A DNA stretch of 64,000 nucleotides from Knoxdaviesia capensis (Eukaryota; Ascomycota; Sordariomycetes; Microascales; Gondwanamycetaceae), in the NCBI GenBank assembly GCA_001510575.1, contig LNGK01000003.1:2991732-3055731 (forward strand). Direction: 5' to 3'. Positions 25,577-38,100 of the stretch are shown here, piece by piece (position 1 is the stretch's first letter; each line of letters opens with the position of its first letter). Both the position numbers and the translations under genes were made by a program. The notes beneath the pieces were generated by a model that was not told where the DNA came from, did not search any database, and was given only the letters and a program-made list of their open reading frames with translations.

Positions 25577-27232
25577 TTGAAGTGTCTGTCACTTTTATTT
25601 TCTTGTCATTCTTTTTCTTCTCCTTCATGCTACTGTATCTAGTTTTCTCTTAATAATTAGATAAATAACTAGACTTTTTCACTTGAGCCCTCGAACATTC
25701 AAGATAAATCCACACTTTGAAGCTGTTGATGTCGTGGTCCTCGCAGGCTCACGCCCATGTCCATGCCCACAAAAAGCAGCCCACAGTGGCCGTCGGGTGG
25801 AGCCTTGCCGGCAGGATGACAATATGTCAGCCCCGCAGAGGATCCATTTGTGAGTGGATATGCTCTAAATCTTTGACGTGTCGTTTAAGGTTGAAGGGAT
25901 ATCCGTGTGGGTGTGAATAGAGATTGACAGATGGATACACAGACGTGGAGAGATCGAGATAGAGGGACGGAGCGGGACACACACAGACTGATGACTATAT
26001 GACTGCATCCCAAATAACTACGTCTGGCTGTTACGAAGGGAAACTGCATACTTCTATCTTGATGAAACGACAAAGAGAAAGAGAGAAGAGGCAGGTCTGT
26101 ATCGGGGGGACACCGAAAGACCCTGTGTCGTCCTCTCTATCCCCTCTGCCCTGACTTCTCCGACTTCGCAAGCAAAACCAGCGTATACCGAAAATCCCGA
26201 CCCAGACACAAGACCATCCGACCCGCAACATCGAGGGCCTGGAACAAGGCCTGGCGCCTGCAGACAATGGCCACTTGACCCATCCCACCACCCTGCCAAG
26301 TTCCCCCAGGTTTGTTGGGGTCCCGGAGAAGCTTAAACGACGGACGACGTTATAAGCGGGAGAGAAAGACCTAGTGAGATCCACGACGGAACGGAGGACC
26401 AAAACAAAGGAGACAAGGACGAAAAAAGAGGGTCTTGGTGCACACTCTAGACTGGTCTAGAGGGGCCCGCATTGTGGGAACATGCTCTATCCACGAGCAG
26501 CCCACGATGGCACATGCCGGGCAGAGGCAAACAAGATGAACAAAAAGAACAAAGCAGCCCGGACCCACCGCCGAAGCGCCAGAATCCCTGCCCGGAGTGG
26601 CAAGTAGCGACACGATGGGGCCCAGAGGCAAGATGTTAAAGACAAGAATGAAAAAGAATCAAATAGCGCGCCGTCGGGATGGTGGGCGTGGCTCTTGGAG
26701 TTGGCCACTTATCGTCGGGATTCCGCCATGGCTAATTTGTACTGCTGAAACTTATGCGAGATTGGGACTAAAAGGGGATTAGGGGCACTCTCGAAAAGCG
26801 GTGTTCGTTCGGAGTGACGGAGAACACTGTCCAGCGGGACAGATAGGAGAAGAGAGACACATACATACACATATCACGCGGGTGCCGGCGAAGAGCACCA
26901 TAAGACCAAGACTCCCTAAAAGGCGGCACTCCGTTAGTGCTGTTAAGTGCTGGTGAAAGGACTTCAGGAAAACAAAAAGGCCCGGCGGGCACAGAGTAAT
27001 GTCCGATGATGAAAAGATATTTTTTAGCAGCGTCCCGCAAGACCAGGATCCAGGAAAAGGGAAAAAGAGCATACTATCCCCGAACTTGGCGCTGTGGAGT
27101 CAAATCCTTGGCCCAGGATTAGGCACATTCCACAATCCCGGAAAGGAGGAATGCATCAAAGGCGCGCACTTAAGAGAAAATGTGATAGTGTGTACTCCGG
27201 GATAGACCGGTCCAGGACGCAGGAGAGAGAGA

Positions 27233-27244
27233 GAGAGAGAGAGA
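27233..27244. repeat. (GA)n tract
   Basis: Short GA microsatellite in intergenic DNA. Confidence 0.85.
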
Positions 27245-27546
27245 CACTGGTGGCCAAATCCGCTAGACCTAGGCGCCTCGGGGGAGACGAGGAATAGTTC
27301 GGAAAGAACATGGCTGGCAACGGTTTCCGGCTACTCATACAAAAGGAGCACAACACGCGTGAAGTGGGTGGCTCCCGCGAGGCACCAGCACCGGCGTCAG
27401 GAACAAGAGTGTGCGGCCGGAGCAGAGCAGGAACGTTTTAGTCTACGTTAGCATCACGCTTTTCTGGAAGGGGGAAAGGCTGTTCCGAGTCCAGGGCACA
27501 TCCCAACGGAGACACCTCGGCCACAACAAAGTAGAGAGAGATAGAA

Positions 27547-27564
27547 AGAGAGAGAGAGAGAGAG
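27547..27564. repeat. (GA)n tract
   Basis: Short GA microsatellite in intergenic DNA. Confidence 0.85.
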
Positions 27565-28421
27565 CAGAAAAGGAGATGCGTGAAAAAAGACAAAGCAGAG
27601 GCGAAACGATCCGCCACTAGTCCGCCCTAGAAGGATGGACAAAGGGGCAGGCGCACTAAAAAGCTTCGACGCCGGCTGTGCGCCGGTTGCGCGCCGGTGG
27701 TGGCGCTAGTGGGGGCACCGGCGCGCCCCACTATTTCCGGGTCCCGGAGCCGAATCCTGGCTGCGAACTTTTCACGCCCCACCAGACCGGGGCAGAAACA
27801 CAACAACGGCTTTGTTTTTGCTAGTCGTCGTGCGCTCTTGTTCTTTGTTTGCTGCTGCTTGCTGCGGTTATTCCGGTAAATGAAGTTGGTCTCTTGTCTC
27901 TTCGTCTCGTCGCTCGGGTAGCGGCCACGACTGGTCCCTTGGGTTTTCTTTGTTCCTGGATCTTAATAGTTTTGTCTTAGGTCCGGTGCCCGGATAGGGG
28001 CGATTTGGTCTTTGGCTCGACTGTTCTCTTCTCACATCAGCGTTCCGCGCTCCTCCGCTATGTGTTGTCTCTGTGTTTGTGGCCCCTTTGTGTGTTCTGG
28101 GTGAACTTGGCCGTATGTTGTCTCGTTATCTCCGCCAGTGGCGATCTCCACGGAACCGAAGAGCCCATACACACAGACACTCACTCGCAAAAGCGCTTCT
28201 CCTTCGGACATCCCTGCGTGCTAGTCCTTTTGCCTTCTCCGTATTCCCACTTTCCGACAGAGTCCAACATGGTCCAGGCATAGAACCACGACGGTCAAGC
28301 ACCCCAACATGAACTCCGATCGGGACATCGTGCTCCATCTCGGGGCGATGGCTGGGATGCCCCTTGCCTCCTGCTCCTCCTGACAGCGGCACACAGTGGA
28401 TTCTGGTGGAGCTCGACCAGG

Positions 28422-28427
28422 TATAAA
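28422..28427 (+). promoter_or_regulatory. TATA box of the chitosanase gene
   Basis: TATAAA lies 92 bases upstream of the start codon, followed by a CT-rich stretch where transcription would begin. A clear TATA box fits a strongly inducible secreted enzyme. Confidence 0.6.
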
Positions 28428-28518
28428 GATGAGGCCATTCCCAGCCCCGTCACTTCCATCCACTCTCTTTGGAACACCCTTCTTTTTCCAACCACATATC
28501 TCTTTTCAGTCCTTCAAA

Positions 28519-29554
28519 ATGGCTTTCCGCACCGTTGTCTGCATCTCCACCCTTCTCCAGGCTGTTGCCGGTCTCCAGGCCGCTTCTGGCATTGCTATCC
28601 CGTCCAACGTCCAGAAGTTCCACGACACTGTCACCTCTTCCGGAGAGTGCCAGAACAAGATCTCTCCGGGCTTCCGCAGCCAGCAGAGCTCTCCCAGCGG
28701 TAAGTCTCACCCACACAAACCCACACGATACTCAGGAAAGACAATGGATCTAACTGGACACCTCCCTCTTCACAGACAGCTACTACTGCGGTGACTACTA
28801 CGACACTGACGGTGTCGTGTACATCAAGGGCCCCGGCAAGTCTTTCGTGAACATGGACATTGACTGCGACGGGGCCTCGGGCGGCCCGGCCGATGATGGC
28901 CGGTGCGGCAACGACGGCTCGTACCAGTCGACGACCGCCTTCAAGTCGACGGTGCGCGACTACAACGCCGGCATCACCGACCTCAACTCCAACATGCACT
29001 CGTACGTGGTGTTCGGCAACTCGGGCAGCAAGCCCAACTGGCCGACCTTCGACCCGAGCGACTACGGCATCCAGCCGCTCAGCGTCATGGCGGTTGTGTG
29101 CGGCGACAAGCTGGTGTACGGCGTCTGGGGCGACACGAACGGCGACGACGGCACCAAGGCCGTCGTCGGCGAGGCCTCGATTGCCCTGGCCACTGCCTGC
29201 TTCGGCAACGGCATGTCCGGCGACAGCGGCCACGACGCCGACGATGTGCTGTACATCGGCTTCAAGGGCGACGATGCCGTGCCCGGCGCCAGCGGCGCCA
29301 AGTGGAAGGCGAGCTCGCCGGCCGAGTTCGCTGAGAGCCTGCGCCCCATTGGCGACAAGCTGGTCGCCCGCCTGCTCTCCTCCGATGTCTCCACCACTTC
29401 CACCAACCGCACCGACTCCGCCTCGTCCAACTCCACTGATTCCTCTAGCTCGACTGGCTCGGGCAGCGGCAGTGATTCCGCCGCCATTGCCCGTGCTCTC
29501 CGTTCTGCCCGTGCCCGCGGTGCCCGGGGCTCGCGTGGTGTCCTTCTGTCCTAA
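28519..29554 (+). CDS. Secreted chitosanase, glycoside hydrolase family 75
   Basis: Two exons, 28519-28699 and 28776-29554, with a 76-bp intron (GTAAGT donor, CTTCACAG acceptor), give 319 residues. Residues 1 to about 20 are a signal peptide (FRTVVCISTLLQAVAGLQA). The GH75 core follows: YYCGDYYDTDG (63-73), the family signature MDIDCDG (87-93), FGNSGSKPNWPTFDP (140-154) and GVWGDTNGDDG...VVGEAS. D180 and E193 match the catalytic Asp/Glu pair of Fusarium chitosanase in both context and 13-residue spacing. The enzyme would hydrolyse beta-1,4 bonds in partly deacetylated chitin outside the cell, for nutrition or wall remodelling. Residues 262-295 are a Ser/Thr-rich tail, and the last 25 residues are Arg/Ala-rich (ARALRSARARGARGSRG), which is unlike the rest. 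The start codon is in AAAATGGC context. Confidence 0.95.
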
Positions 29555-31349
29555 GTCATCGGCTGACTTCAAAAGCCGGCCTTTCGTTTTTCCTTCTCTC
29601 ATGATGCTGATGCACATTGCCGTTCTTTTATGATATCTTGGTTACTTCTTTCGCTTCCTCCTTTTCATGTATATAATAACTCCATCTTCTTCTTACACTC
29701 GCTATTTGTGTTTCTATCTACCATCACTGGATTTTGCTTTCACTTGGAATATTGGGAATCTGTCGACTGGAAGTCACAGACGGTTGCATACATACCATTT
29801 GCGTGCTATTTATGAACTTGCATTGAGCTTAAAATACACTCTTTCTATCTATCTTGAGCAGAGCTGTGACTGATTGATATATATGGACGCATATTGGGTG
29901 AATCTCCCGGGCGTTTGTTTAGACCGGTTTACGACTCGAAATGCCATTAAGAAGAAGAGTTGAGATGCTAATTCTCAGAACAAAAGGTTGGCTACGAAAT
30001 ATAAGATGGAAAAAATGGCGTTCAGGGGCGAAAAAGGTGTTGGGTGGATGTGGTTGGCATAACTAGGCTCATTCAGGGGTAAATCTGCACCATTAGCGCG
30101 ACCACCACCAAAAAGCAAAGTGGTGATAGCTTCAATTTCCCACGCGCACTCCCAACCAAAAAAGGAACACCGACGATTTCAAAATCCAAATTCCACAATT
30201 AAATCAACTCGCCCACCTTCCACCACCGTGCTAAAAAAACAACAACAGTAGGGCAAAATGCCAAAAAATCGACTTCTCGCTCTGACACCACCTCCCGCAC
30301 CCGGAACGCTTAGAAGGTTGATAGCATCAGGAGGTGCCATCAGAGACTCTCGAACCCACGCAAGCGCGGGGATGTCGCGGAATGGCCGACAATTAGCGAG
30401 ATTCGGAAATCGATGAGAGGCATTGCTCCAAACACGCCATCCATGCCTGAAGCCCCTGTTGGAAGAAGCAACCGGTACACGCACCTATCTGTTTTCCGCA
30501 GGTGCTTTTGGGGGTGTGTGCAACGAGGGCAGAGAGTTGGTGATGTTTGTAAATCGTGGGTGTGGAGGATGCGTGGTGGGTGTGGTCGTCGGCAGGAAAG
30601 TTCTTTGAGGCACCGGGTGGGGTGCCGGCTGCCGGCGGACTGATATGCCGGGGCCCAGTTTGCCTTTTTGCCGGAGCAAACATGGACAAAGCTCTCCAGG
30701 AAGGGAAAGCAACCCCTCTAATCCCTCTTCCTTTACTTCATGCAAACACACTACTTCTCTTCTAAACATCAGATCTACTTGACAAGGTATCATCACCGCC
30801 GGACTTCACTCCATTGAGATATATAAGAGATCCACTATTATTAACAGGAAAGACAAAAAGGTCATCAAGCAAGAAAGAGCAATCATTGTGCTAACAACAG
30901 TCTTAGAAGCGAACAAGAAGCAAGAGCATCAAGCCAAACAGAACTCCAAGGTATCAAAGAAGGTAAGCCAAAGGGAGGGTCAGAGAGTAGGAGGAAGTGG
31001 GAATCCTGCGCTACTAGAAAGCGAAATATCAGAAACAGAAAAGATCAGGGGACATGAAAGTCTAGAAACATGAACTGACTACCCGGGGTGACATCTAGAG
31101 AAACAGCGAACATGGCCGGCGACCAAAGGACGACGACACGCGGTAGTAGAGTGACGGCACGGGCCGACGGAACGGACCTCAGACCGTGCGAACAGCACCG
31201 GAGAGCATTTGGGAGGAATGCAGAGACATCTGAAAGAGAGGGAAAGAAAGACGGGGAGGGGGCGACACCGAGAATGAGCGAGGGAGAGGGAGACAGAGCC
31301 AGAGCAGGACGAAAGAAGAAACCAAGGTAAGGCGTCAGTCAGACCACGT
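29555..31349. other. Intergenic between convergent chitosanase and NPP genes
   Basis: Shared 3' flanks. The first 350 bases are T-rich and would hold the chitosanase 3'UTR and polyadenylation signals. No supported gene lies in the rest. The 100-codon ORFs at 30179-30796 have no motifs. Confidence 0.55.
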
Positions 31350-33916
31350 TCACGGATCCGGCTTCTTCTTCTTCTCATCCTCGTCGTCATCATCGTGCTT
31401 GCCAGTAACCGCATCAACCAGATCATTCCACTTGTGCGTCAACCAGTCCCACAGGCTCTCAATCGTCGACTCTTCACCCTCCAGCTCCTTGTTTTCTGTA
31501 TCGTCGTCGTCCTCATCGTCATCCGAACCATCGTCGTCCGAGTCATCCTCATGTTCGTCGTGCTCGCTGTGCTCATCATCATCGTCGTGCTCATCCGCAG
31601 ACTTCGTCGGCGCGGCAACGGCCACCGACGTTGTCTCCACCGGAACCACCTTTACCGACGACGTTTCGTCCGGCTTCGGTTTCGGCTCCGGCTCAGCCTC
31701 CGGCTCCGGGATCACCTGGTGCAGCCCAACCGGCCGCAACGGCAACCGCAGCGTGCCGTTATTCGGCAGCGGCACCAGCCCGACCGAGTCGCACAGGATG
31801 TTATACACCTCGGTGTTCTGGAACACCGGGACCTCGCTGTTCGGCGCATGCGGGAATGCCGGTCCACGGGCTATGAAGATCGCCCGCATCAGCGGGTGCT
31901 CGTGGTCGTACCCGTGCAGCCCGCGCGGGTGGTACACGGGCGCGTCCTCGCCGGCCGCCGTGGCCGCCGCCGCCGCCGCGATGTCGAAGTCGCTGCGCTC
32001 GACCACCGCCCACCCGGCCTCCGGCACGATCCACAGCGGCGCGATGCGCTCGTTGCGCTGGAAGTGGTAGCGCGCCGGCATGTCCTCGTCGCGCAGATAC
32101 ACCTGGAACACGCCGCCGTGCTCGACAGACTTGGCCTTCAGCGACGTGTACATCGCCTGCAGGTCGGCCTCCTCGTCGTGCAGCCGTAGGCCCACCAGCG
32201 GCCACCCGTCCTTGTGGGTGACCTTGGACACGTCGACCAGGTCCTCCAGCTGCAGTAGCCGCGAGACGTCGGTCGTCGCCATGCCGTGGTCGGACACCAC
32301 CACGATATTGACAATGTCGGTCAGGTTGCGCTCCTGCAGCCCGCGGAACAGCGTGTCCAGCATCGAGTCCACCTCGCCAATCGTCGTGCGCACCTCGGTG
32401 CTGTTCGGCCCGAAGTTGTGGCCGTCGGCATCGACGTTCGGCACGTAGAAGGCAACCACCTGCGGCCGCAGCTTGCTCTTCTCCGTCGCCAACGTCACGC
32501 CCGGGTCGGTGTCGCCCGGCAGGTCGATCCACTCCAGCACCCGCGCCACCTTCTTGTCCAGCGGCTCCTTGCCGTTGTACTTGTCGACAAACGTCGGCTC
32601 GATCCCGGCGATGTGCGCCTCGCTGCCCGGCCACATGTGCACAGCGGCCCGCAGACCCTCGCGCTCGGCCGTCACCCAGAACGGCTCTCCGAACCACCAC
32701 TTCGGGTCTAGACTGCGCTCGGGGTCGGTGTAATAGAACTCGGCCTCCAGAGAGGGGTCCCAGAACGTGTTCCCGACAATTCCGTGCGACTCGGGATACA
32801 GGCCGGTGGCCAGAGTATAGTGGTTCTATGGATGGAGAAGACGAATTAGAGACTGGACGGGACCCGGGCTAACATGCTCTGGAAGGACAGTGAAGGTTAT
32901 TAACATACCGGAAAGGTGACCGAAGGGAACGAAGGCAGCATGTACTTCGGCGACACACCCTCCTTCACAAACGCAGTCAACCGCGGCGCCACACCGCGCT
33001 GCATGAAGTCGGCGCGGAATCCATCCAGGCTGATTATGATGGTGGTGGGCCGGAACAGCGACGTGCCGTTGGAAAGCACGGCCACGATCGGCGCGGCCGT
33101 GGAGGCGGTGTTCCACGCCGACGTGCTCCGGACCCACGCAAACACGCCAATAACCAAGAAGAACACCACAACGAGCACGACCACCAGCCGCGGTCCGCAC
33201 CACAGCGCAACCGGGAGACCGCAGATCCGCGTGCGCACCAGAGGCTTCTTCGCCGCCCAGCCCGACGAGTCGCCGCCGCCCGCAGAGTCCCCGTCGTCGC
33301 TCGCGTCGCTGGTGTCCTCGCTGGACGCCGTCGCGCTCCCATCCCGCATGCCGCCCTCCTCCATCTCGTACATCAACTCGCCGTCCTCGCCGTGCGCAGC
33401 CTCTTCCAGCAGCCGGTTGCGCTTCTCGCGCCGCCGTTCGCGCCGCCGCCGCCGCCGCTCGGTGCGCGCAGATGACGCCGCCTTCTCCAACGCGCCGGCA
33501 TCGTCCGACGACGAGCTCCCGCGCTTGTTCCGGCTCGACGCGTCGTCCTCGTCGCCCACGGCTGTCTTATCCGAATCGCCCGTGCGGCCGCCGTCGGCCG
33601 ACCCCGAGAAGAAACTAAACGGGTTTGGGAACGGCAGCCCCGACCCGCGGCGCGCCGGCTTCGTCTTGCCCGTCTTCAGCGCGTCGGCCACCAGGTTCTC
33701 GCGCTCCTCCTCCTCCAGCAGCACTGTCCGGTCGTGCGACCGCAGCTCCTGGCTTGTGCGTGCGCGCTGCTGCAGCTCATCGTCGTCGCTATCGGTGTCT
33801 TGGTCGCTGCGGCTGTGCAGCGAGCCCGCGTCGTCATCGTAGGCCACCGGTGACAGCAGACTCGAGGAGTCGACGCCGTCGGGCCGGAGGGATGTGTTGA
33901 GAGGCCGGAACGCCAT
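31350..33916 (-). CDS. Type II membrane nucleotide pyrophosphatase/phosphodiesterase (NPP family)
   Basis: Exons 33916-32909 and 32825-31350 (83-bp intron with GTATGT donor and CATAG acceptor) give 827 residues. The cytoplasmic N-terminus is 1-243, disordered, with a run of mixed Arg at 151-168 (RTERRRRRRERRREKRNR). One membrane helix spans about 244-262. The catalytic domain follows in the lumen or outside: SLDGFRADF with metal-binding D298, then PSFPSVTFPNHYTLATGLYP with nucleophile T334, split by the intron right after P336. Later come VPNVDADGHNFGP, VVSDHGM and GYDHEHPLMRA, which supply the remaining Asp/His zinc ligands. Such enzymes cleave nucleotides and nucleotide sugars to monophosphates, as yeast Npp1/Npp2 do. 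The last ~140 residues are a PEPEAEPEPKPKP linker and an extreme Asp/His tract. The ATG at 33916 is chosen although the frame stays open upstream, because the upstream sequence has no protein-like character. Confidence 0.93.
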
Positions 33917-34437
33917 GGCCGCGACCAAGGGGGGCGAACGCGAGGCAAATAGGGAGACGGAGAAATTCCCGCTCACAAGATCAAGAGATGAAACTGAACA
34001 CTGATTTAGAAAAAGCTTGTCTAGGTTCGACAAAATATCGATATCAACGGAATCACCAACAGACGGAGGTTCACCTGAGAAATGTCGGATGTCCTGGAAG
34101 CCAGGCTGAATCAAAACGTCCAACCAACAACTTGATCCATTATCAAACAGCCACCACGAAAGGCTGAAGGCTGAACCTCGGCTAAATGGCGCTCTTCCGC
34201 CACCAGAGTACAGAGCCCGCCTCGAACTTACAGCGGCACTTGCCAACGACGGTGAGATTATATTCTCCAGGAGCAGATATTATGGGCGGACAGAGTGAGC
34301 ATATTCTGACAATATCAATCTTCCCAACTGTGAGTATCATGGAGGCTCGCCATTTTATTCCCACTGAAATGGCTGTGTGTTCCACCGAGCGGCTGGGCTT
34401 CTTCTACCGAAATATTTCTGCGGTTAAACAACAACCA
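33917..34437. other. Short intergenic region between NPP promoter and tRNA
   Basis: Divergent arrangement: the NPP gene reads left and the tRNA reads right. I see no clear TATA box or other site. Confidence 0.5.
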
Positions 34438-34524
34438 GCCTTGATAGCTCAGTTGGTTAGAGCGCGACACTAGTATACTCACTACGAAATGTCGAGGTCA
34501 GCGGTTCAACTCCGCTTCGAGGCA
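34438..34524 (+). tRNA. tRNA-Thr (anticodon AGU) with 13-nt intron
   Basis: All four arms fold. The acceptor stem GCCTTGA pairs with TCGAGGC (one T-G wobble), with discriminator A. The D arm is GCTC/GAGC. The anticodon stem CGACA/TGTCG surrounds anticodon AGT at 34472-34474. The T arm AGCGG/CCGCT encloses TTCAACT. An intron at 34476-34488, one base 3' of the anticodon as usual for nuclear tRNAs, leaves a 74-nt mature tRNA. In vivo A34 would be edited to inosine, which is general knowledge. Confidence 0.95.
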
Positions 34525-34545
34525 TTCGATCCTTCAACAAATTTG

Positions 34546-34551
34546 TTTTTT
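34546..34551 (+). terminator. Pol III T-run terminator of tRNA-Thr
   Basis: Six T residues begin 21 bases after the tRNA 3' end, as expected for RNA polymerase III termination. Confidence 0.75.
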
Positions 34552-35128
34552 GCTGCTTTTCGCTAATCGTTGCTGGCCTGAAGATTGCATCTCACACCGG
34601 ATTTTATTTTTATTTTGTCTTTTAACGGCATCATAGGACACGAATTTAGGAGAACGTCTCTTTACATAGTTTTTCGAAGTATCTTATATCATAGATAAGT
34701 ATATTGTATCTTTGATCTTCAGGTATCTAACCTTGAAAAAAACACAACCAAAATGGCAGGTAAAAACTCCACACGTGTATGCTAATAAAATCCGATCCCA
34801 ATGAGTGTGCATGTTAGCAGAAGGAAGTTGAACAACTTCGTTCATACCGGTTGATACCACAAACTTGAATAAAAAGCACTTCTTCAAAATAACCGTTATG
34901 AAAAAAATAAGAAAAAATAATAAAAGAAAAGACATGGGCCGCTACGTGAGCACGCCCCAATAAACCAAATCGCTGCGCATTTCAACCCAGAAAAAATCAG
35001 GTAGTGACATAGGAAAGATGGATAAGGAAAAGAAAACAGAACATGACCGCCCGGTGTAGGTATGCAGACTTGAATGTGAAGAGATAAAGCAAAGAAAGCC
35101 AGTGGAAAGGAATGGAACATGGCTCGGG
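34552..35128. other. Intergenic, AT-rich
   Basis: 3' flank of the minus-strand Ser-rich gene. It is A/T-rich, especially 34600-34960. No gene seen. Confidence 0.55.
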
Positions 35129-38100
35129 TTAACCCCAGATTGGAACATGACGGTACGCAGGCGAGTTGTAGCTGTGCAGGATGCGGTACGGAGCAGGCCC
35201 GCCCGTGCCACCAGCCGGGCCAGCACCGCCGAAGCTCGACTTGCGGTAGTGCCCCGAACGCGGCACATACGGCGGGTATTGCACTTGTCCCTCCAGTCCC
35301 CCGTACAGGTACCGCTGTTGGAAGTACTGGTAGTGGCTGGATGTCCACGGATCTGGGCTCTGTCTCTGGTATCCCCCAGTGCCATTCTGCTGAACCGGTC
35401 CGTACGCGCGCAGCCCGCCATCGTAGCTTCGGCGGTTTCGGAGAGACAACGGCGGTCTCTGGTTTCCGTACGAAGAAGGCGGCTGAGAATAAGGTGTGGT
35501 GCTCGACGGCCTGGGTGGAGGCACAACGCGGTGTCGTAGGTAGTCACTATCATCTCCGAAGTCCTCGTCCCGGTCACCGTATTGGCTGCGCATTGAGTTC
35601 CGGCGCTGGAAATCCGACTGGGCCCGCTGCAGTCGCATGCTTTCGTACTCGGCCTTCATCGCCCCGTCATCGACACCATTGGTGACATGGTAGTAAACAT
35701 CACGCGTGCTGAGGCTACGCTGAAGAGACGACACATCACCCGACATCGACAGACTATTGCTTCTCGACACCATGGGATCGGTGCGAGAAGACCGTGGCCG
35801 CAGCGGCTGCGGAACCCGAAGTCCAACCATACCGTTACTGGTGGCACTGACAGAGGATTTCAAAGAGCTAACACTCGGAGTGCGGCTGCCACTACCGTGA
35901 GAGTCCGCCCGACGGGTCATCTGACGACCCCGAGGCCGATTCATGTAATCATCACGCTCGGTAGCCATCGCCGCTAGCGCCTGGTCAAAGGCACTTGGGC
36001 CGGCAGCTGCGCTCGTTCCAGATCCACGATGAACACTTCCAAAATCAGCCACAGACGCGGACGCCGAGTTGCTGGCCGAGTTCGCCATTTCTTCATCATC
36101 CGAGTCTTCCAAGGCTTCACGGGGCTGGTTATGGCGGTGTGATTTGCGGAGGGACAGCATACGAGCTGGAAGCACAGAGGCAGCCGCATGAACAGCCGCG
36201 TGAGCTACCGCCTGAGACATGGCTTGGATCGATCGACGACGGCGAGGCTTTGGTGGCGGCGACTGTGCGCGACCTTCAGAATCTCCATGGCTTCCAGTAG
36301 TATCAACCGCACTCGAAGTTACTCGAGAGCTGGTATCCGATATCATGGAATCCCGGAGGTTGGGGAGACTGTGCGGATGGGCCGGGACATTTGCAGGGCC
36401 ATGCAGAGACTGGATAGCTCCAGAAGCCATGGCATAGGACATGGAGTTATCCGAGTGAGACACTCGGATCTGGCCAGCACCCTGGGCGGAGTTCCGCGAC
36501 TTAGGCTTCTGCTGTTTCTTCTTGGCATCTGTCTTGCCAGCACGCTTCGAAGAGCCAGAATGCGAGGGGCTCAGTTGGAGAGACCCAGCCGATCGCGGGC
36601 CACCATCACGAACATGGCGAGAAGGCAGGAGAGGAGTTGGCAGCTTGCGAGTCGATGCCTGTGCCTGTGACTTTTGACTTCCAGCCATGTGGCTAATATG
36701 GCTTCCCGATGAAGTAGTGGAGGCCGCAACTAGTGGAGTAGTGGACCCAACGGTGGCAGTTGCGGTAGTAGATGAAGACTTGGCCGAAGAATCTGCACCC
36801 GCCGGTGGTAAAGGCGAAGTCATGGAAGGCATCAGGGGGATCTGGATCTCATCAGCGAACGAGACGAATGTTGGGCTGGGGAGGCGGAAATCTCCAAGGT
36901 ATGAGGCTGTCTGTTCGAGTTTAGGGAGAGTCAGAGGTAGTTTTGGAGACTTGGCCTGTCTCGCTTGCTTCTGCATGGCAGGCGGCGGAGGCGGGGGAAG
37001 TTCCTTGTCTAGAACAGCCGCGGAAATCGGCACCCGGGAGCTACGTGATGAACGGAGAGAAGGGCCATAGCCAGAGTCAGCCTTTGCAAGATTGGTGTTC
37101 GACTGTGACGACTCGGAGGTTGGGGTCGAGACAAAATTGCTCTCGGTGCGAGAAGCCGTACGGCTACTGCGCCATGACATGGACATCTCCAGAGTAAGTG
37201 GCCGTTCCTTGTTGGTCTCGTATCCAGAAAAGGGAGAAGCTGAGGCATGGCGTGATATGGAATCATCAGATCTTGGAGCGATAGTGGTCGCAATAGCGGA
37301 TGACGTCGAAGCTCGCGTCACCGATACCAACAGGTCAGAAGCATCTTGACTAACATGGGTGGTGGTAGCGATAGTCGCGGCGTCGTCAAAGAGGTCGTCA
37401 GCCTCGGCGGTAGCCTTGGATGTTGTTTTCAACTCCGGGCTGGCCTGCGCTTTCTTGTAGATAGTTGACGTGAATTGGAGAAAGTCATCCATGAACGATC
37501 CAGGGCGGTCAAGCGCTGCGCCAGTAGCCGGAAGGAGACGGTCGGAACCATCCAGCTTCATGAAGGTGCTTGTGATAGGGGTCAGCACAGTATTGTCGTC
37601 ACCGTTCAGTCTGGAAGAGACGGAGCGGTGAACAGTCGACACCTTCAGTCTGGAAGGTGAGCGGGCACCGGAGCGTTTCCGAGGCTCCGGCACAGCATCT
37701 GACTTCGATGTCGTGGTGATGGTAGACTGCACATTGAATGTGGAAAGTCCACCGTCAACACCATCCGGAAGAGGCCGGCGGCGGACGGAGTGCGGGCTGG
37801 ATTCGGGAGCACCATTCGTGATTCTCAGGGATCCGAACTTCATGACACCGATCTGTTTATAGATCGAGTCTGATGGCGTCACTGCACGTTCCAAAGCTTC
37901 ACCGTCGGCCTGTCGCCTTGATGATGGAAGCCGCAGAGATGGGAAGTCGGAGCTCGAATCAGATGAGCTACTCCGAGGTCTTGACACAGTCGACCCAGAA
38001 CGGCGAATGTCAATCGAGTCGGGTTCGGCAGCGTAGAGGACCACAGACGGTGGCAGTTGTGCGGGTAGGTCTTCGGCACGTGTAGCAAGACCGGGCGTCT

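Larger units (their letters stand above)
25577..28421. other. Intergenic, upstream of the chitosanase gene
   Basis: No supported gene. It holds two (GA)n tracts (27233-27244 and 27547-27564) and a GC-rich patch (27665-27730) with three near-direct GCGCCGGT-type copies. From about 27840 on the plus strand becomes pyrimidine-rich, as in fungal promoters. Confidence 0.5.

Noticed and set aside
28631..29617. 328-codon minus-strand frame opposite the chitosanase
   Set aside because: Composition shadow (Gly/Ala/Val/Arg-rich); the GH75 motifs and signal peptide are on the plus strand.
30330..30400. Possible tRNA T-arm (CTCGAACCCACG) on the minus strand
   Set aside because: The stem does not pair and no acceptor or anticodon arm can be built around it.
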